Positions 46,201 to 57,679 are shown, counted from the stretch's first letter. The stretch is DNA of 60,000 bases from Conus ventricosus (GCA_018398815.1 CM031601.1:14214040-14274039), one strand, 5' to 3'. Notes: generated from the letters alone by a model not told the origin. Made by a program: numbers and translations.

Positions 46201-47725
46201 TGGCTTGGTGTCCCACCCTGTCTGACTGACATCGCGCTGTACTGTCGCCAAGCAAAGCTCAAACTACCACTGAAATCCATCCTGGAGGAATACAAAGCAG
46301 GGAAGATCAGACTTCAAAGCATGCTGGAGGACTCAGGAGACAAGGTGGTAGAAGCAATCAAGCCCCAGCTGAAGACAGGCAGAAAATGGAAAGTTCAAGA
46401 GGCGATGGATTCTGCAAAAGAAGTCTCAAGATCAGAGAAAATAACAGGACACACACAGACCAACAGACAAGGACTGGGGGTGACCAAAACTGAATGGTGG
46501 TCAAAGGCCAAAGGAAAAGCCAAAAGAGACATGATGATTCAGGAGATGAGAAAAGAAGAAGACCAAAAAAGACTCCAAAAAGCAGTCCAGCAGAGCCAGC
46601 AAGGGCAATGGACAACGTGGGAGAATGCGCTCCAAAGAGTCTAACTTGGAATGACATTTGGCACATGGCCCCTCTCAGGATCAGCTTCATTCTCAGATCT
46701 GCATATGACCTTCTGCCCTCAAATGCAAACCTGGTGAAGTGGGGGAAAACAAGACGATCCTGCATGCCCCCTTGCCATAAAAAACAAACAGTGGAGCATG
46801 TTCTAAGCTCATGTAAAGTAGCCCTGGCTCAAGGAAGGTACACATGGAGGCACAACCAAGTGCTCAAAGAAATTGTACAAGTAGTCTGGGCTAGTACCAA
46901 CACCACAAAAGGGAGAATCAGGACTCCAAAAGCACCCGCAACATTCTTCACGGCAGGAGGCAGCAAATCATGGCCAATAACAACAGTGCCACTCGAAACA
47001 TGCAGGCAGAGTCTGCTGGATGGGGCAGATGACTGGGAGTGCACTGCAGACCTCCCAGAATGGAAGAGTCACCCAGAGATCATCAGCAAGAGTGGCATGA
47101 GACCAGACATAGTAGTCCACTCTAAGTCAACCAAGCAGCTGATCATGATCGAGCTCACGGTGCCATATGAGAACAGAATGGAGGCAGCTCAAATCTACAA
47201 GACTGAAAAGTATGCTGATCTGGCAAACAGCCTGAGGAGAGAAGGCTATCAGGTCAAAGTCCTCACTGCAGAAATTGGAGCTAGGGGGTTTGTAGGAACG
47301 TCTGCATACAGCCTCATGAAACAGCTCTCAGTTGCAGGGAAGGAAAAAAACCAGAGCCCTGAAAGCAATGGCAGAAGCGGCAGAGAGGTGTTCAAGCTGG
47401 ATCTGGTCAAGGAGGAACAAAAGTGAACTTCATAAGGCTTAATTTCCCTACAAATATCAGGTGTCCCTGTGGCTCAGTGGTTAAAGCGCGAGTCATTAAG
47501 TAGAAAATGAGCATGTCCAGAGGGTCATGGGTTCGAATCCCAGCCATGGCTCGTCCCAAGATGGGGGAAAAAAAAAAGGGGCAGCAGAGGGACAACCGGA
47601 GTCATGAACCGGGTGTGGCCCAACTCCCCTAGAGTGTCAGGAGATAAGGGCCGAAACACTTGCTTGAAGGGGGCTTCTCTTCTGAGGACTCTCTGCTGCC
47701 ACGCTCTCCACGAGTTTCTTTCTAC
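46199..47725 (+). pseudogene. RLE-type LINE copy 1, 5'-truncated
   Basis: This 1.5 kb copy matches the 3' part of the LINE at 47,726-51,499 with only scattered single-base differences, beginning at the equivalent of 49,974. It carries the post-RT region, a zinc knuckle (CHKKQTVEHVLSSC, about 46,773-46,815) and a restriction-like endonuclease: RPDIVVHSKSTKQLIMIE at 47,100-47,153 gives the PD-X14-E pattern, followed by YKTEKYADL and GARGFVGTSAY. The frame breaks near 46,640, and the open stretch from 46,494 to 47,426 covers knuckle and endonuclease. Non-LTR elements with this nuclease (R2, R4/Dong, NeSL and Hero groups) are often site-specific. The 3' end, with a tRNA-like segment, runs straight into copy 2. 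Confidence 0.88.
47462..47553 (+). repeat. tRNA-like (SINE-head-like) segment in LINE copy 1 3' UTR
   Basis: A perfect A-box, TGGCTCAGTGG (47,470-47,480), and perfect B-box, GGTTCGAATCC (47,530-47,540), are 49 bp apart. The B-box sits in a T-arm-like hairpin (TGGG/CCCA). The acceptor arms do not pair, so it is not a functional tRNA gene. It lies downstream of the endonuclease reading frame, inside the LINE 3' UTR. Confidence 0.8.
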
Positions 47726-47850
47726 TGATGCATGGGTAAACCATTGACTTCCGGGAATAGGCCGGAGGACGTCCGGGAAAGACCGGAGGACACTGGGAAA
47801 GACCAGAACCAAGGGCTCTGTGGGCTGGCTCCCCACTTTGCCTTAAACAT

Positions 47851-50800
47851 GTGGCTACTAAAAATAAAAGGAAAAGATGCTCCCAGGATTCACCGAAAGG
47901 GGGAGAGAATGATGAATCCATCGGTGCTCAACCAATCACGACTGCAAATCCCAAACGGACTATGAACATGGACCAAATGGAACATCCATGTGTCTGTGGA
48001 AAGCGTTTCGCTACCACCCGTGGCATGAAGATCCACAGAACAAAGATGGGATGTGTGAAGACTCATCTGAATGAGCAGCAGCGCACTGCATCAGCAGATA
48101 AGACGTCGGAAGACCAAGGCCAGGATTTAAACCACAGTGCCAAGGACATCCACGCTGTTGGTTCGGATGAGGAATTTACACAGGCCCTCGATGCCAGGCG
48201 CCTGAAACTCAACCTGCCACGAGCAACGAAACTGAAGATTGGGAGAAACTGGATGCAAAAATCGTCCAAAGACTCGATGCACTGATAGGGAAAAGCACCC
48301 TGGAACACAAACTAGCCACATATGGGGACATTGTGTATGCCACATGTAGAGACGCCTATGGAGTAAAACTACCCAAAGAGAAAACACCTCCAAAGAAATC
48401 CAGACGCCAAGAAAAGATGGACAAGATCAGAGTCCAAAAGAACAACCTCAAGAAGCAAATGAAGACCGCACTGCCAGCTGAAAAACAAGGCTTGGAAAAA
48501 CTGTGGGAAGACCTGAAAGAAAAACACAGCGCCCTCAGCAAAGCGGAATCTGCGAGGAAGAGGAAGAGCAAAAAAAAGAAGACACAAGAGCGCTTCTTCA
48601 GAGACCCCTTCCAGTTTGCCAGAACACTGTTTGAGCAGCCAAAATCTGGGACCCTAAGTGTGGACAAAGGAGTTCTTGAGCAGCATCTGAGGAAAACATA
48701 CTCTGACTCACAGAGCAAAGCACCACTCGACATTCAAGATCTGGTGTGGCCAACCAACCCTGAGGAACAGTTCAATGGCAAGCCTCCAACGTTGGCGGAA
48801 ATCAAGAAGGTGGTCGACAAAGCCAGAGCCAAATCATCACCAGGGCCAAACGGAATACCTTACCAGCTTTACAAGAAATGTCCCAAGGTGCTGGAGTGGC
48901 TCCACAGGCTGCTGCGATCGGCTTGGAGAAACCAGAAGATCAGCGGCCAGTGGATGACGGCAGATGGTGTGTACATCCCCAAAGAGCAAAACTCAAGTGA
49001 CATCAGCCAGTTCAGGCCAATATCACTACTGAACGTCGAAGGGAAAATCTTCTTCTCTGTCATGGCAGCAAGGCTGACCAAGTACCTGATGGAAAACAAG
49101 TACTTGGATGTGTCAGTCCAGAAAGGTGGCATCCCAGGCGTGGCTGGCTGTGTAGAACACGCCACAATGATCTGGGACGCAATCCAAAAAGCAAAAACAG
49201 AAAAGAGAGACCTGGACGTAGTGTGGCTCGATCTGGCAAACGCATATGGATCTGTGCCCCATGAGATGATACAGTTGGCTCTTGAGATGTACCATGTGCC
49301 AAAGAACATCCGCGACATGCTCAAGAAGTACTTCAATGGCTTCTCAATGCGGTTCTCTACCAAGGACTACACAACTGATTGGATCAACTTGGAAGTGGGC
49401 ATTGCAATGGGCTGTGCAATTTCCCCGATACTGTTCGTGCTGGCAATGGAACTAATCTTGAAAGCAGCAACAAACAACGCGAGACAAACAGACCTTGGCG
49501 ACGGATACAAGATGCCTCCTCTCAAGGCCTTCATGGATGACACTACAGTGATTTCATCCAGAGAAGACGAGACACGTCATGTGCTGGAGAGGCTGGACGA
49601 CATAGTTGCCTCATCCAGAATGAAGTTCAAGCCAAAGAAATCACGGAGTCTCTCACTGAGGAAAGGAAAAGTGGCCGAATCTGTGGTCTTCAGTGTTGCC
49701 AACCAGGCCATTCCAACAGTCACAGAAGAACCAGTCAAGAGCCTTGGAAGATGGTATGATGATACGCTGAAAGACACACAAAGAGCAAAAGAAACCAAGC
49801 AGATGGCGGAAGAAGGCTTGGAGACCATTGACCAGTGTGGGCTCCCTGGCAAATACAAGGTCTGGTGTCTGCAGTTCATGCTGATACCAAAGCTCCTATG
49901 GCCTCTGATGATATACGACATCTGCACCAGCACAGTGGAGGCAATGGAAGCCAAAATCAACAAGTTCACAAGGAAATGGCTTGGTGTCCCACCCTGTCTG
50001 ACTGACATCGCGCTGTACTGTCGCCAAGCAAAGCTCAAACTACCACTGAAATCCATCCTGGAGGAATACAAAGCGGGGAAGATCAGACTTCAAAGCATGC
50101 TGGAGGACTCAGGAGACAAGGTGGTAGAAGCAATCAAGCCCCAGCTGAAGACAGGCAGAAAATGGAAAGTTCAAGAGGCGATGGATTCTGCAAAAGAAAG
50201 TCTCAAGATCAGAGAAATAACAGGACACACACAGACCAACAGACAAGGACTGGGGGTGACCAAAACTGAATGGTGGTCAAAGGCCAAAGGAAAAGCCAAA
50301 AGAGACATGATGATTCAGGAGATGAGAAAAGAAGAAGACCAAAAAGACTCCAAAAAGCAGTCCAGCAGAGCCAGCAAGGGCAATGGACAACGTGGGAGAA
50401 TGCGCTCCAAAGAAGTCTAACTTGGAATGACATTTGGCACATGGCCCCTCTCAGGATCAGCTTCATTCTCAGATCTGCATATGACCTTCTGCCCTCAAAT
50501 GCAAACCTGGTGAAGTGGGGGAAAACAGACGATCCTGCATCCCCCCTCTGCCATAAAAAAACAAACAGTGGAGCATGTTCTAAGCTCATGTAAAGTAGCC
50601 CTGGCTCAAGGAGGTACACATGGAGACACAACCAAGTGCTCAAAGAAATTGTACAAGTAGTCTGGGCTAGTACCAACACCACAAAAGGGAGAATCAGGAC
50701 TCCAAAAGCACCCGCAACATTCTTCACGGCAGGAGGCAGCAAATCATGGCCAATAACAACAGTGCCACTCGAAACATGCAGGCAGAGTCTGCTGGATGGG

Positions 50801-51205
50801 GCAGATGACTGGGAGTGCACTGCAGACCTCCCAGAATGGAAGAGTCACCCAGAGATCATCAGCAAGAGTGGCATGAGACCAGACATAGTAGTCCACTCTA
50901 AGTCAACCAAGCAGCTGATCATGATCGAGCTCACGGTGCCATATGAGAACAGAATGGAGGCAGTCAAATCTACAAGACTGAAAAGTATGCTGATCTGGCA
51001 AACAGCCTGAGGAGAGAAGGCTATCAGGTCAAAGTCCTCACTGCAGAAATTGGAGCTAGGGGGTTTGTAGGAACGTCTGCATACAGCCTCATGAAACAGC
51101 TCTCAGTTGCAGGGAAGGAAAAAACCAGAGCCCTGAAAGCAATGGCAGAAGCGGCAGAGAGGTGTTCAAGCTGGATCTGGTCAAGGAGGAACAAAAGTGA
51201 ACTTC
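47851..51205 (+). pseudogene. LINE ORF: zinc finger, reverse transcriptase, RLE (frameshifted)
   Basis: The frame opens at 47,851 (MATKNKRKR). A CCHC-type finger, C-x-C-x12-H-x5-C, lies at 47,989-48,054. The frame shifts once near 48,220-48,235 and continues from there to 50,420 through a basic Lys/Arg-rich region (48,370-48,600) and the RT domain (about 48,770-49,690). RT landmarks: SSPGPNGIPYQLYKK; motif A LDLANAYGS, with Asp at 49,230-49,232; motif B GIAMGCAISP; motif C FMDDTT, with Asp-Asp at 49,536-49,541. After 50,420 the knuckle and endonuclease continue in other frames (50,270-50,593; 50,636-51,010), with indels near 50,400, 50,525-50,575 and 50,963. The catalytic RT residues are intact. 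It nicks DNA and copies its RNA at the target in known relatives. As written it is broken, but copy 1 is intact across some of these indels, so base-calling errors may explain them. Confidence 0.88.
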
Positions 51206-51235
51206 ATAAGGCTTAATTTCCCTACAAATATCAGG

Positions 51236-51327
51236 TGTCCCTGTGGCTCAGTGGTTAAAGCGCGAGTCATTAAGTAGAAAATGAGCATGTCCAGAGGGTC
51301 ATGGGTTCGAATCCCAGCCATGGCTCG
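51236..51327 (+). repeat. tRNA-like segment in LINE copy 2 3' UTR
   Basis: Identical A-box (51,244-51,254) and B-box (51,304-51,314) to those in copy 1, 3,774 bp further on, in the same relative position of the element. Confidence 0.8.
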
Positions 51328-51499
51328 TCCCAAGATGGGGGAAAAAAAAAAGGGGCAGCAGAGGGACATCCGGAGTCATGAACCGGGTGTGGCCCAACTC
51401 CCCTAGAGTGTCAGGAGATAAGGGCCGAAACACTTGCTTGAAGGGGGCTTCTCTTCTGAGGACTCTCTGCTGCCACGCTCTCCACGAGTTTCTTTCTAC

Positions 51500-51540
51500 A
51501 TATATATATATATAAACAGAGAGAGAGAGAGAGAGAGAAA
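51500..51540. repeat. (TA)n and (GA)n at the LINE 3' junction
   Basis: A short TA repeat directly follows the LINE end, then GA. TA repeat also lies just upstream of copy 1, consistent with insertion into a TA tract. Confidence 0.9.
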
Positions 51541-52235
51541 TCAATTGCTATCATTATTTCCTTATGATATCAATGTCATTTTTATTCTGTGTTCTGTCCT
51601 AATGCTCTTTTCCTCATTATTTTTGAACACCTTTGTTTCAACCATCAATGTATTTTGTTAACAGTAATGCTTCTGCCGTACAGTGATAAAATCTGACATC
51701 ATGTTAGTCCCGATACTCCTAAGAGCATAGCCAGTGGTTCATCGCATGGAACGCACCGCGGAGCTTCTTTGCCATTGAAAGATAAGAGTGGTGTTGTAAA
51801 AAGATGTGACCTGTGAGTGACAAGACCTGGCAACTGCAAGACATGGAACTGTCTGTCTTCCTGACGAAAAGCAAGAAAGAAAGAAACAAACAAAAGCTAA
51901 CAACACATCGTGATCACGGGGCCATGATAAGCAGCGTCCAGTGCACCAGGAAAGGCATCACTAGACACGACAGCCATGACTCTGCTGCAGAGCAGCGTCT
52001 TCTCGGTGAGTTTCCTCGCGACCACCTGACATTGATTGCTCCTGCCAAACTGTCGGTATGCAGGCTGGGACGGGACCAGCATTAGTGTGGCTGCATTGGA
52101 GAGAAGGCGGGACAAGCGGTGTGGGCGTAATGACGGAGTACAGGAACTGGGGTAACAAAAAAAAGAAAGAAAAAGAAAATAGAAAAACAAGAAAGAAAGA
52201 AAGAAAGAAAGAAAGAAATCAGAAATCGCATGACG
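51541..52235. other. Unassigned unique sequence
   Basis: No gene or known repeat. A GAAA-rich stretch lies at 52,155-52,220. Confidence 0.4.
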
Positions 52236-52440
52236 AAATGCAGACCTCTGTCAAAGTTAAACAGTCCTCCTGGATCCGTTCTTTGATTTAAATCCGCACT
52301 AAATCTTAAAGGATTCGTGCGTGTGCCATATTCGATGTTTCCACCAGGTTTCGTGAAAATTTGTATGTGTAAACTTGTTGACAGATGAGCAAGCAACCAG
52401 ATGCGGCTGAAAACACAAGCAACTTGGCGGAGGTTAAAAG
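52236..52440 (+). mobile_element. Decayed copy of a widespread interspersed element
   Basis: CTGTCAAAGTTAA, TGGATCCG, ACCAGGTTTCGTGAAAAT, GTTGACAGATGAGCAAGC and AACTTGGCGGAGGTTAAA in this order resemble an interspersed repeat that I recall from many fish and invertebrate genomes, ending in a TTGGCGGAGGT signature. The match is from memory and the class is uncertain. Confidence 0.4.
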
Positions 52441-53340
52441 GAGTTGGGGAACGCCTGTCAATCATGGAGAACGTCTGTCAATCATGGAGAACGTCTGTCA
52501 GGGATGAGGACCGTCTGTCAATCATAAAGACCGACTGTTCATCGTGGAGAACGTCTATCAGTCATGAAGAACAACTTTCAGTTGTGGAGTTCGTCCGTCT
52601 GTCGAGGAGAATACCTTAGAGAACGTCAGACAATCTGAACAGAAAATTCAGTCAGTCGTGGATGGCGAGTGTCAGCAGTCATGGAGAACGTCTGTCAGTC
52701 ATGGAGAACGTCTGCCAGTCATGGAGAACGTCTGTCAGTCATGGAGAACGTCTGCCAGTCATGGAGAACGTCTGCCAGTCATGGAGAACGTCTGTCAGTC
52801 ATGGAGAAGTCATGGAGAACGTCTGCCAGTCACGGAGAACGTCTGTCAGTCACTGAGAACGTCTGTCAGTCATGGAGAACGTCTGCCAGTCATGGAGAAC
52901 GCCTGTCAGTCATGGAGAACGTCTGCCAGTCATGGAGAACGTCTGTCAGTCATGGAGAACGTCTGTCAGTCATGGAGAACGTCTGCCAGTCATGGAGAAC
53001 GTCTGCCAGTCATAGAAAACAACTTTCAATTATGGAGTCCGTCCGTCTATCGAGGAGAACACCTTCGAGAACGTCTGACAATCTGAACTGAAAATTCAGT
53101 CAGTCATGGATGGCGAATGTCGGCAGTCATGGAGAACGTCTGTCAGTCATGGAGAACGTCTGACAATCTGAACAGAACATTCTGTCAATCATGGATGGCG
53201 AATGTCAGCAGTCATGGAGAACGTCTGACAATCTGAACGCAACTTTCTGTCAATCACGGAGAACGGAACTTTCTGTCAATCATGGATAGAGAACGTCAGG
53301 CAGTCGAGGAGAGCGTTTGACAAACTGAACGAAAAATTCA
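52441..53340 (+). repeat. 20 bp minisatellite with flanking higher-order blocks
   Basis: The core unit is CAGTCATGGAGAACGTCTG plus T or C, tandem at 52,675-53,010 with a 20 bp period. On each side lies a related block of about 115 bp (52,569-52,685 and 53,018-53,132) with CTTTCAGTTGTGGAG-like, GTCTGTCGAGGAGA-like and GACAATCTGAAC segments. The unit has no stop in any plus-strand frame, so all three frames stay open. Confidence 0.94.
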
Positions 53341-53697
<357 letters not shown>

Positions 53698-53842
53698 GGT
53701 GCGATTGGGGGTTTAGGATAATACCATTATCTGTTTTGTTGCACTACACCTCCCCCTCCCCTGTTCTCCTGCACTATTTCTCACCCCCTCACCCCCTCAA
53801 CACCCCCCCCCCCCCCGGCCACGGGTGCACGTGAAGACACAC
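53698..53842. other. C-rich unassigned sequence
   Basis: CT/C-rich sequence ending in a C run at 53,800-53,816. No feature is recognised. Confidence 0.5.
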
Positions 53843-54320
53843 AAGTTTCAAGTTAATTTATCCTTTAATCCTGATTAGGACCTGGAAGAAAAGAGTCCAA
53901 TAACGCTTAACCAACATCACGGGATTGCGATAGCAGAGGAAAGGCTCATACAGTTACACGGATTTGTTTGGGGCGTGAAAATACATAGTATGTGTAAACA
54001 AACATTTTTAACATGGCAATCGAAAAAGTAAGCCAGCAAACAGTAAACCAAAAGTTGTCAAGTTATGTATTTTCACTGATTTTTTTTCTCTTATTTTAGC
54101 CGATGACTTCTACCAGCTTATAAGAAACTGCAATGGTTAAATATTAATCTGGAGTGAACATACGTCTCGGGTAAACATATTTCTCTCAGGTCCGAGTACT
54201 TCGGGAATTCTAGGATTAAAAAGGAATTGATCTCCAAAAGCGCCAATGTGACAAGTTTTACAAATTCGCAAGGAGTTCTGTTCCGTCGACCGAACTCAAT
54301 GTAAAGTTTATTGCATATAC
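53843..54320 (-). pseudogene. LINE 3' fragment related to the 37 kb copy
   Basis: On the minus strand RICKTCHIGAFGDQF (about 54,275-54,230), then in another frame FPKYSDLREICLPETY (about 54,210-54,165) and FNHCSFL. The knuckle and the CP-x-Y-x2-LR motif match the element at 37.1-37.5 kb. The first Cys of CPKY has become Phe, and frames change within the knuckle. The 3' end, GGATTAAAGGATAAATT, also resembles the tail of that copy. Confidence 0.65.
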
Positions 54321-54713
54321 ATCAAAAATGAACGTAGCCGATAATTGCATAAATGTACTGTTCTTCTCTTAAACATTTCTTAAGATTTCTGCACAAGAAA
54401 CATTAAAGTGCTTCGCCCTAACTTAGTTTCCTACTCACGTTTATAACTATCTTGAAGAGATAATGTTACAATTCTACAAAGTGCAAATGTTACAATTCTA
54501 CAAAGTGCAAATGTTACAATTCTACAAAGTGCATCTTCAAAATAAGAGAAAAGCTGCGAATCCGTGACAGTCAAAACCAGAACTGACCAAAATATCTCGC
54601 GTGTGATCAGTCCATGACGAATGATGTGTTGTTAACATGTGGATCATAAAGAACAGAATATGATTACGGAAGAATGATTGGTATCAATCGAGATCAATGT
54701 ACGCTAAAAGCGT
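54321..54713. other. Unassigned sequence with 24 bp repeat
   Basis: TGTTACAATTCTACAAAGTG is repeated three times at 54,464-54,533 with a 24 bp period. The rest may be upstream LINE sequence too decayed to read. Confidence 0.6.
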
Positions 54714-54724
54714 GCGCGCGCGCG

Positions 54725-54785
<61 letters not shown>
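54714..54785. repeat. (CG)n(CA)n microsatellite
   Basis: A CG repeat of about 18 bases passes directly into a CA repeat. Confidence 0.97.
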
Positions 54786-54787
<2 letters not shown>

Positions 54788-55492
54788 TTAGTGTCGGAGG
54801 CCAAGGAAACGACAGGTGCAAACTGCTGACCCGGCGTGTTCGTACATACACGTGTGTGTACGTGCCCCGGCCGCGAGTGAGTAAAAACGTCAACTCGGCG
54901 CTGAGATTGTAGCCCGAAAGGGAGGGGGGAAGGGGGGGGGGGAGGAGTGGGCATCGCGCCAACTCAGTGTCGGAGGGAGGGGCCGCTGTTTGCGCCCCCT
55001 ACCCCCACCCCCACCCCCCACCTCTTCTACCTCCCCACGACATGCCAAACACGCAGCCAACTATCTACACATTCCGTTTTTACCACCTCGCGAGTAGAGA
55101 GTGCCCTTTCGCGCGTGCATCTGTCTTCTTTGGGAGAGGATGAGGGCAATAGCTTTCAGCCAAGGTAGTCTTTCGCGCTACTCTTGCATGCATACACACA
55201 GTAGGCCTAACGTAACACTCGCGAACATAACTTACTCTCTTCCACACAGAAATCACCCACATCTTGAGAAGGCTCTAGCACACACACACACACACACGCA
55301 CACACACACACACACAAAACACTATATTGAGAACAGTTATAAACAAGTCGAAAATCAAACTCGAAAGTTTTCTTTTCTTCCTATTCTTTTTCAAAACTTT
55401 TATCATTTTCATGTTATTGGTAGTATTTATATTATGTTATTATTTTGTTTATCTCGTCCCTCCATCCTCTTTTTCCTCATATCTATTGGAAT

Positions 55493-55494
<2 letters not shown>
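54786..55494. other. Unassigned sequence with CA repeat
   Basis: Short CA repeat at 55,279-55,317 and a GC-richer stretch at 54,830-54,970. No gene is recognised. Confidence 0.45.
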
Positions 55495-55552
<58 letters not shown>

Positions 55553-55617
55553 CACACACACACACACGCACGCACGCACGCGCGCGCACACACACACACA
55601 CACACTCACACACACAG
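55495..55617. repeat. (CT)n(CA)n with (CG)n/(GCAC)n
   Basis: CT repeat to 55,550, then CA with GCAC and CGCG units. Confidence 0.96.
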
Positions 55618-55838
55618 GGCATTGCAATGTTAGCTCCATAAATCCTGGTCAGCAAACTTGCCCAGGGTTTCAAAGTCTGTTTCACAAGTTTGTTCGTTCT
55701 CACCCATGACGTCGAACCCACAATGCAAATTAGCGTGACACATCAAGTCACTTGACGGTCACAGCCGACGTGCTAAGTATAGAGCGGGACAACCAAAAAT
55801 AGACCTGTACCGCAAGGCACGAACGCAGATTGACATCG

Positions 55839-55873
<35 letters not shown>

Positions 55874-56306
55874 AGGCAGGAGGAAATTGGGGGGGGGGGC
55901 GGGGGGGGGGGGGGGGGGGAAGGGGGTCAGTGGTCGAGCTGAAGGTCAAGGCTGCGTTTGCGTTGCTTTGAAGGGCACACACCTGTAAATGAAGTTAGCA
56001 GGAGGGACCGCTTCGCTACACTTAACCAGTATACTTCAACACAGAGAGTTCTAACTTCAGGTACTCGCTGGTTATTTCTATCCACCAGTGATTTTCTTGA
56101 GTATTAATAAGATGCATAATATTGTTCAGTAAGTACTCTCCACGAACTAAGCCATTTTAAATTGGAAATGAAATGAGGCAGGGAACAGTAAACAGTAAAC
56201 AAGTGAGGTAACGTTTGCTCCCATAAGGAAACCTAACACAGAGTAACTTTTATTCAAGACTGGCACAGCCTTTTAAACTTGAATAAAGTCAGACAAACAC
56301 ATAGAC
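55618..56306. other. Unassigned sequence with long G homopolymers
   Basis: G runs at 55,841-55,872 and 55,890-55,919. The flanking sequence has no recognised feature. Confidence 0.6.
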
Positions 56307-56361
56307 GAACAATCTAATAGTGGGGAAAAAACAAGCGCAGGCCAACTGAACTGTCTTCATA
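56307..56361 (-). mobile_element. R repeat copy B, distal piece
   Basis: In reverse complement it continues the R repeat beyond the Tc1 insertion: TGAAGACAGTTCAG, CCTGCGCTTGTTTT and CCCCACTATTAGATTGTTC align with the corresponding part of copy A (TGAAGAATTGTTAACCTGC, CACTTGTTTTCC and CACTACTTAATTGTTC). Confidence 0.8.
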
Positions 56362-56614
56362 TACTGAGAGGCAATGAAAACGCAATCCCCATTTCGTCCC
56401 CGAAAAATGTCACCTCAGCCAAAATAATGTGAATTATGCACGAGGCATGCAACCTAGCACGCGTATGTTGTATTGCGACGATCTGTATTGACAGGCACAG
56501 TTGGGTTCATGACGTCATGAGTAAACCACTCCAACACATCTTTTCCTGATAACTGCAAAACACGTGCAACACAGGCATACTGTGATTGCATGCAAACAGC
56601 CCATGACTGTCCCC

Positions 56615-56620
56615 TATAAA
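56615..56620 (+). promoter_or_regulatory. TATA-box-like element of the transposase
   Basis: TATAAA 38 bp upstream of the transposase ATG, giving room for a very short 5' UTR. Confidence 0.5.
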
Positions 56621-56657
56621 AACACACATTGGCGTTTTACTGACACTCGTACGCACC

Positions 56658-57679
56658 ATGCCGCGGTTAACTACAGACCAGAGAAATCAAGCCATTGGCA
56701 TGCTGAGGGCAGGCACTGCTCACATCAGGGCCGCACAACATTTCAATGTACACCCATCAACCATAACCCGTCTTGCGACTCGGCACCAAAACACTGGAAG
56801 TGTAAACGACCGTCCACGCCCAGGCGTCCAACGTGTGACGAGGGCACGACAGGACCGCTACATTGTCACGCAGCACCTCCGGAATCGTTTCCAGCCAGCT
56901 GCACAAACAGCCCGCAACACTATTGGGACTAGAGAAAGACCAATCAGCAGCCGTACCGTGCGTCGGCGTCTGGCAGCAGCAGGGCTACGGGCACGTCGAC
57001 CATACCAAGGTCAGATCTTAACCCATCGCCATCGACTGGCACGCCAGCGATGGGCTGCCGCAGGTGGCTTTCTGGGGAACAGGGTTTGGGGGAATGTTGT
57101 TTTTTCGGATGAATCCCGGTTCAATGTCTCTTTCCCGGATGGCCGTGATCGTGTGTATCGACGTCAGGGTGAACGTTTTGCGCAACCCTGTGTCATTGAG
57201 CGAGATCGTTATGGGGGTGGAGGGGTAATGGTCTGGGGTGCCATAAATGCTCAATTTCGATCGGAGCTTGTGTTTGTGCCAGGCAACTTGACGGCAAGGC
57301 GGTATATTGACACTGTTCTTGAGCCAGTTCTTCTTCCTCTCTGAAGATAGCATGGTGGCAACAGACTAGTGTTTCAGCAGGACAATGCTCGACCCCACAC
57401 AGCCGTTCTCACACGAAATTTCCTTCGGGACAGCAATGTGGATGTCATGCAGTGGCCCTCCGTGTCCCAGACATGAATCCCATTGAACATTTGTGGGACG
57501 AACTTGGACGATGTGTGCAAGGTCAGCAGAATCCCCCAACTACCGTTGCTGAGCTCACCCAAGCATTGCAGCATCACTGGAACGTGATACCGATCCGTAT
57601 CATCCGTCGTTTGTGCACTTCAATGCCCCGACGTTTGCAAGCTTGTGTTCGTGCTCAAGGGGGACACACCAGATATTGA
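56658..57679 (+). pseudogene. Tc1-like transposase, disrupted
   Basis: The start ATG gives MPRLTTDQRNQAIGML. An N-terminal helix-turn-helix (residues about 8-40, with IRAAQHFNVHPSTITRL) and a second one (about 95-115, SSRTVRRRLAAAGLRARRP) bind the terminal repeats in this family, with an arginine/proline linker, DRPRPG, between them. The DDE catalytic domain shows its first Asp in VFSDESRF (57,108-57,110), second Asp in QQDNARPHTA (57,381-57,383) and Glu in MNPIEHLWDE (57,485-57,487), a DD34E arrangement. Two in-frame stops (TGA 57,342-57,344; TAG 57,348-57,350) and a one-base frameshift at 57,459-57,472 break it. The total length, about 340 codons, is normal for the family, so only point damage has occurred. 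It would cut and paste its own DNA in the nucleus if intact. Confidence 0.93.

Larger units (their letters stand above)
47726..51499 (+). mobile_element. RLE-type LINE copy 2, near full length
   Basis: About 3.77 kb: a roughly 125 bp 5' UTR, a zinc-finger/RT/knuckle/endonuclease reading frame and a 3' UTR with a tRNA-like segment. It begins immediately after the 3' end of copy 1, giving a head-to-tail tandem, and ends at TTTCTTTCTAC next to a TATA repeat. Differences from copy 1 in the 1.5 kb overlap are few and mostly single-base indels in A or C runs, so the two are recent relatives, or the indels are sequencing errors. Confidence 0.9.

Noticed and set aside
47462..47553. Functional tRNA gene
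   Set aside because: A and B boxes are perfect but the acceptor strands do not pair, and the segment is part of a LINE 3' UTR present twice.
48356..50820. Long minus-strand frames across the RLE LINE
   Set aside because: Antisense shadows of the RT and endonuclease frame; no motifs.
52675..53010. 20 bp units as possible CRISPR repeats or a coding repeat protein
   Set aside because: No spacers; all three frames are equally open because the unit has no stop.
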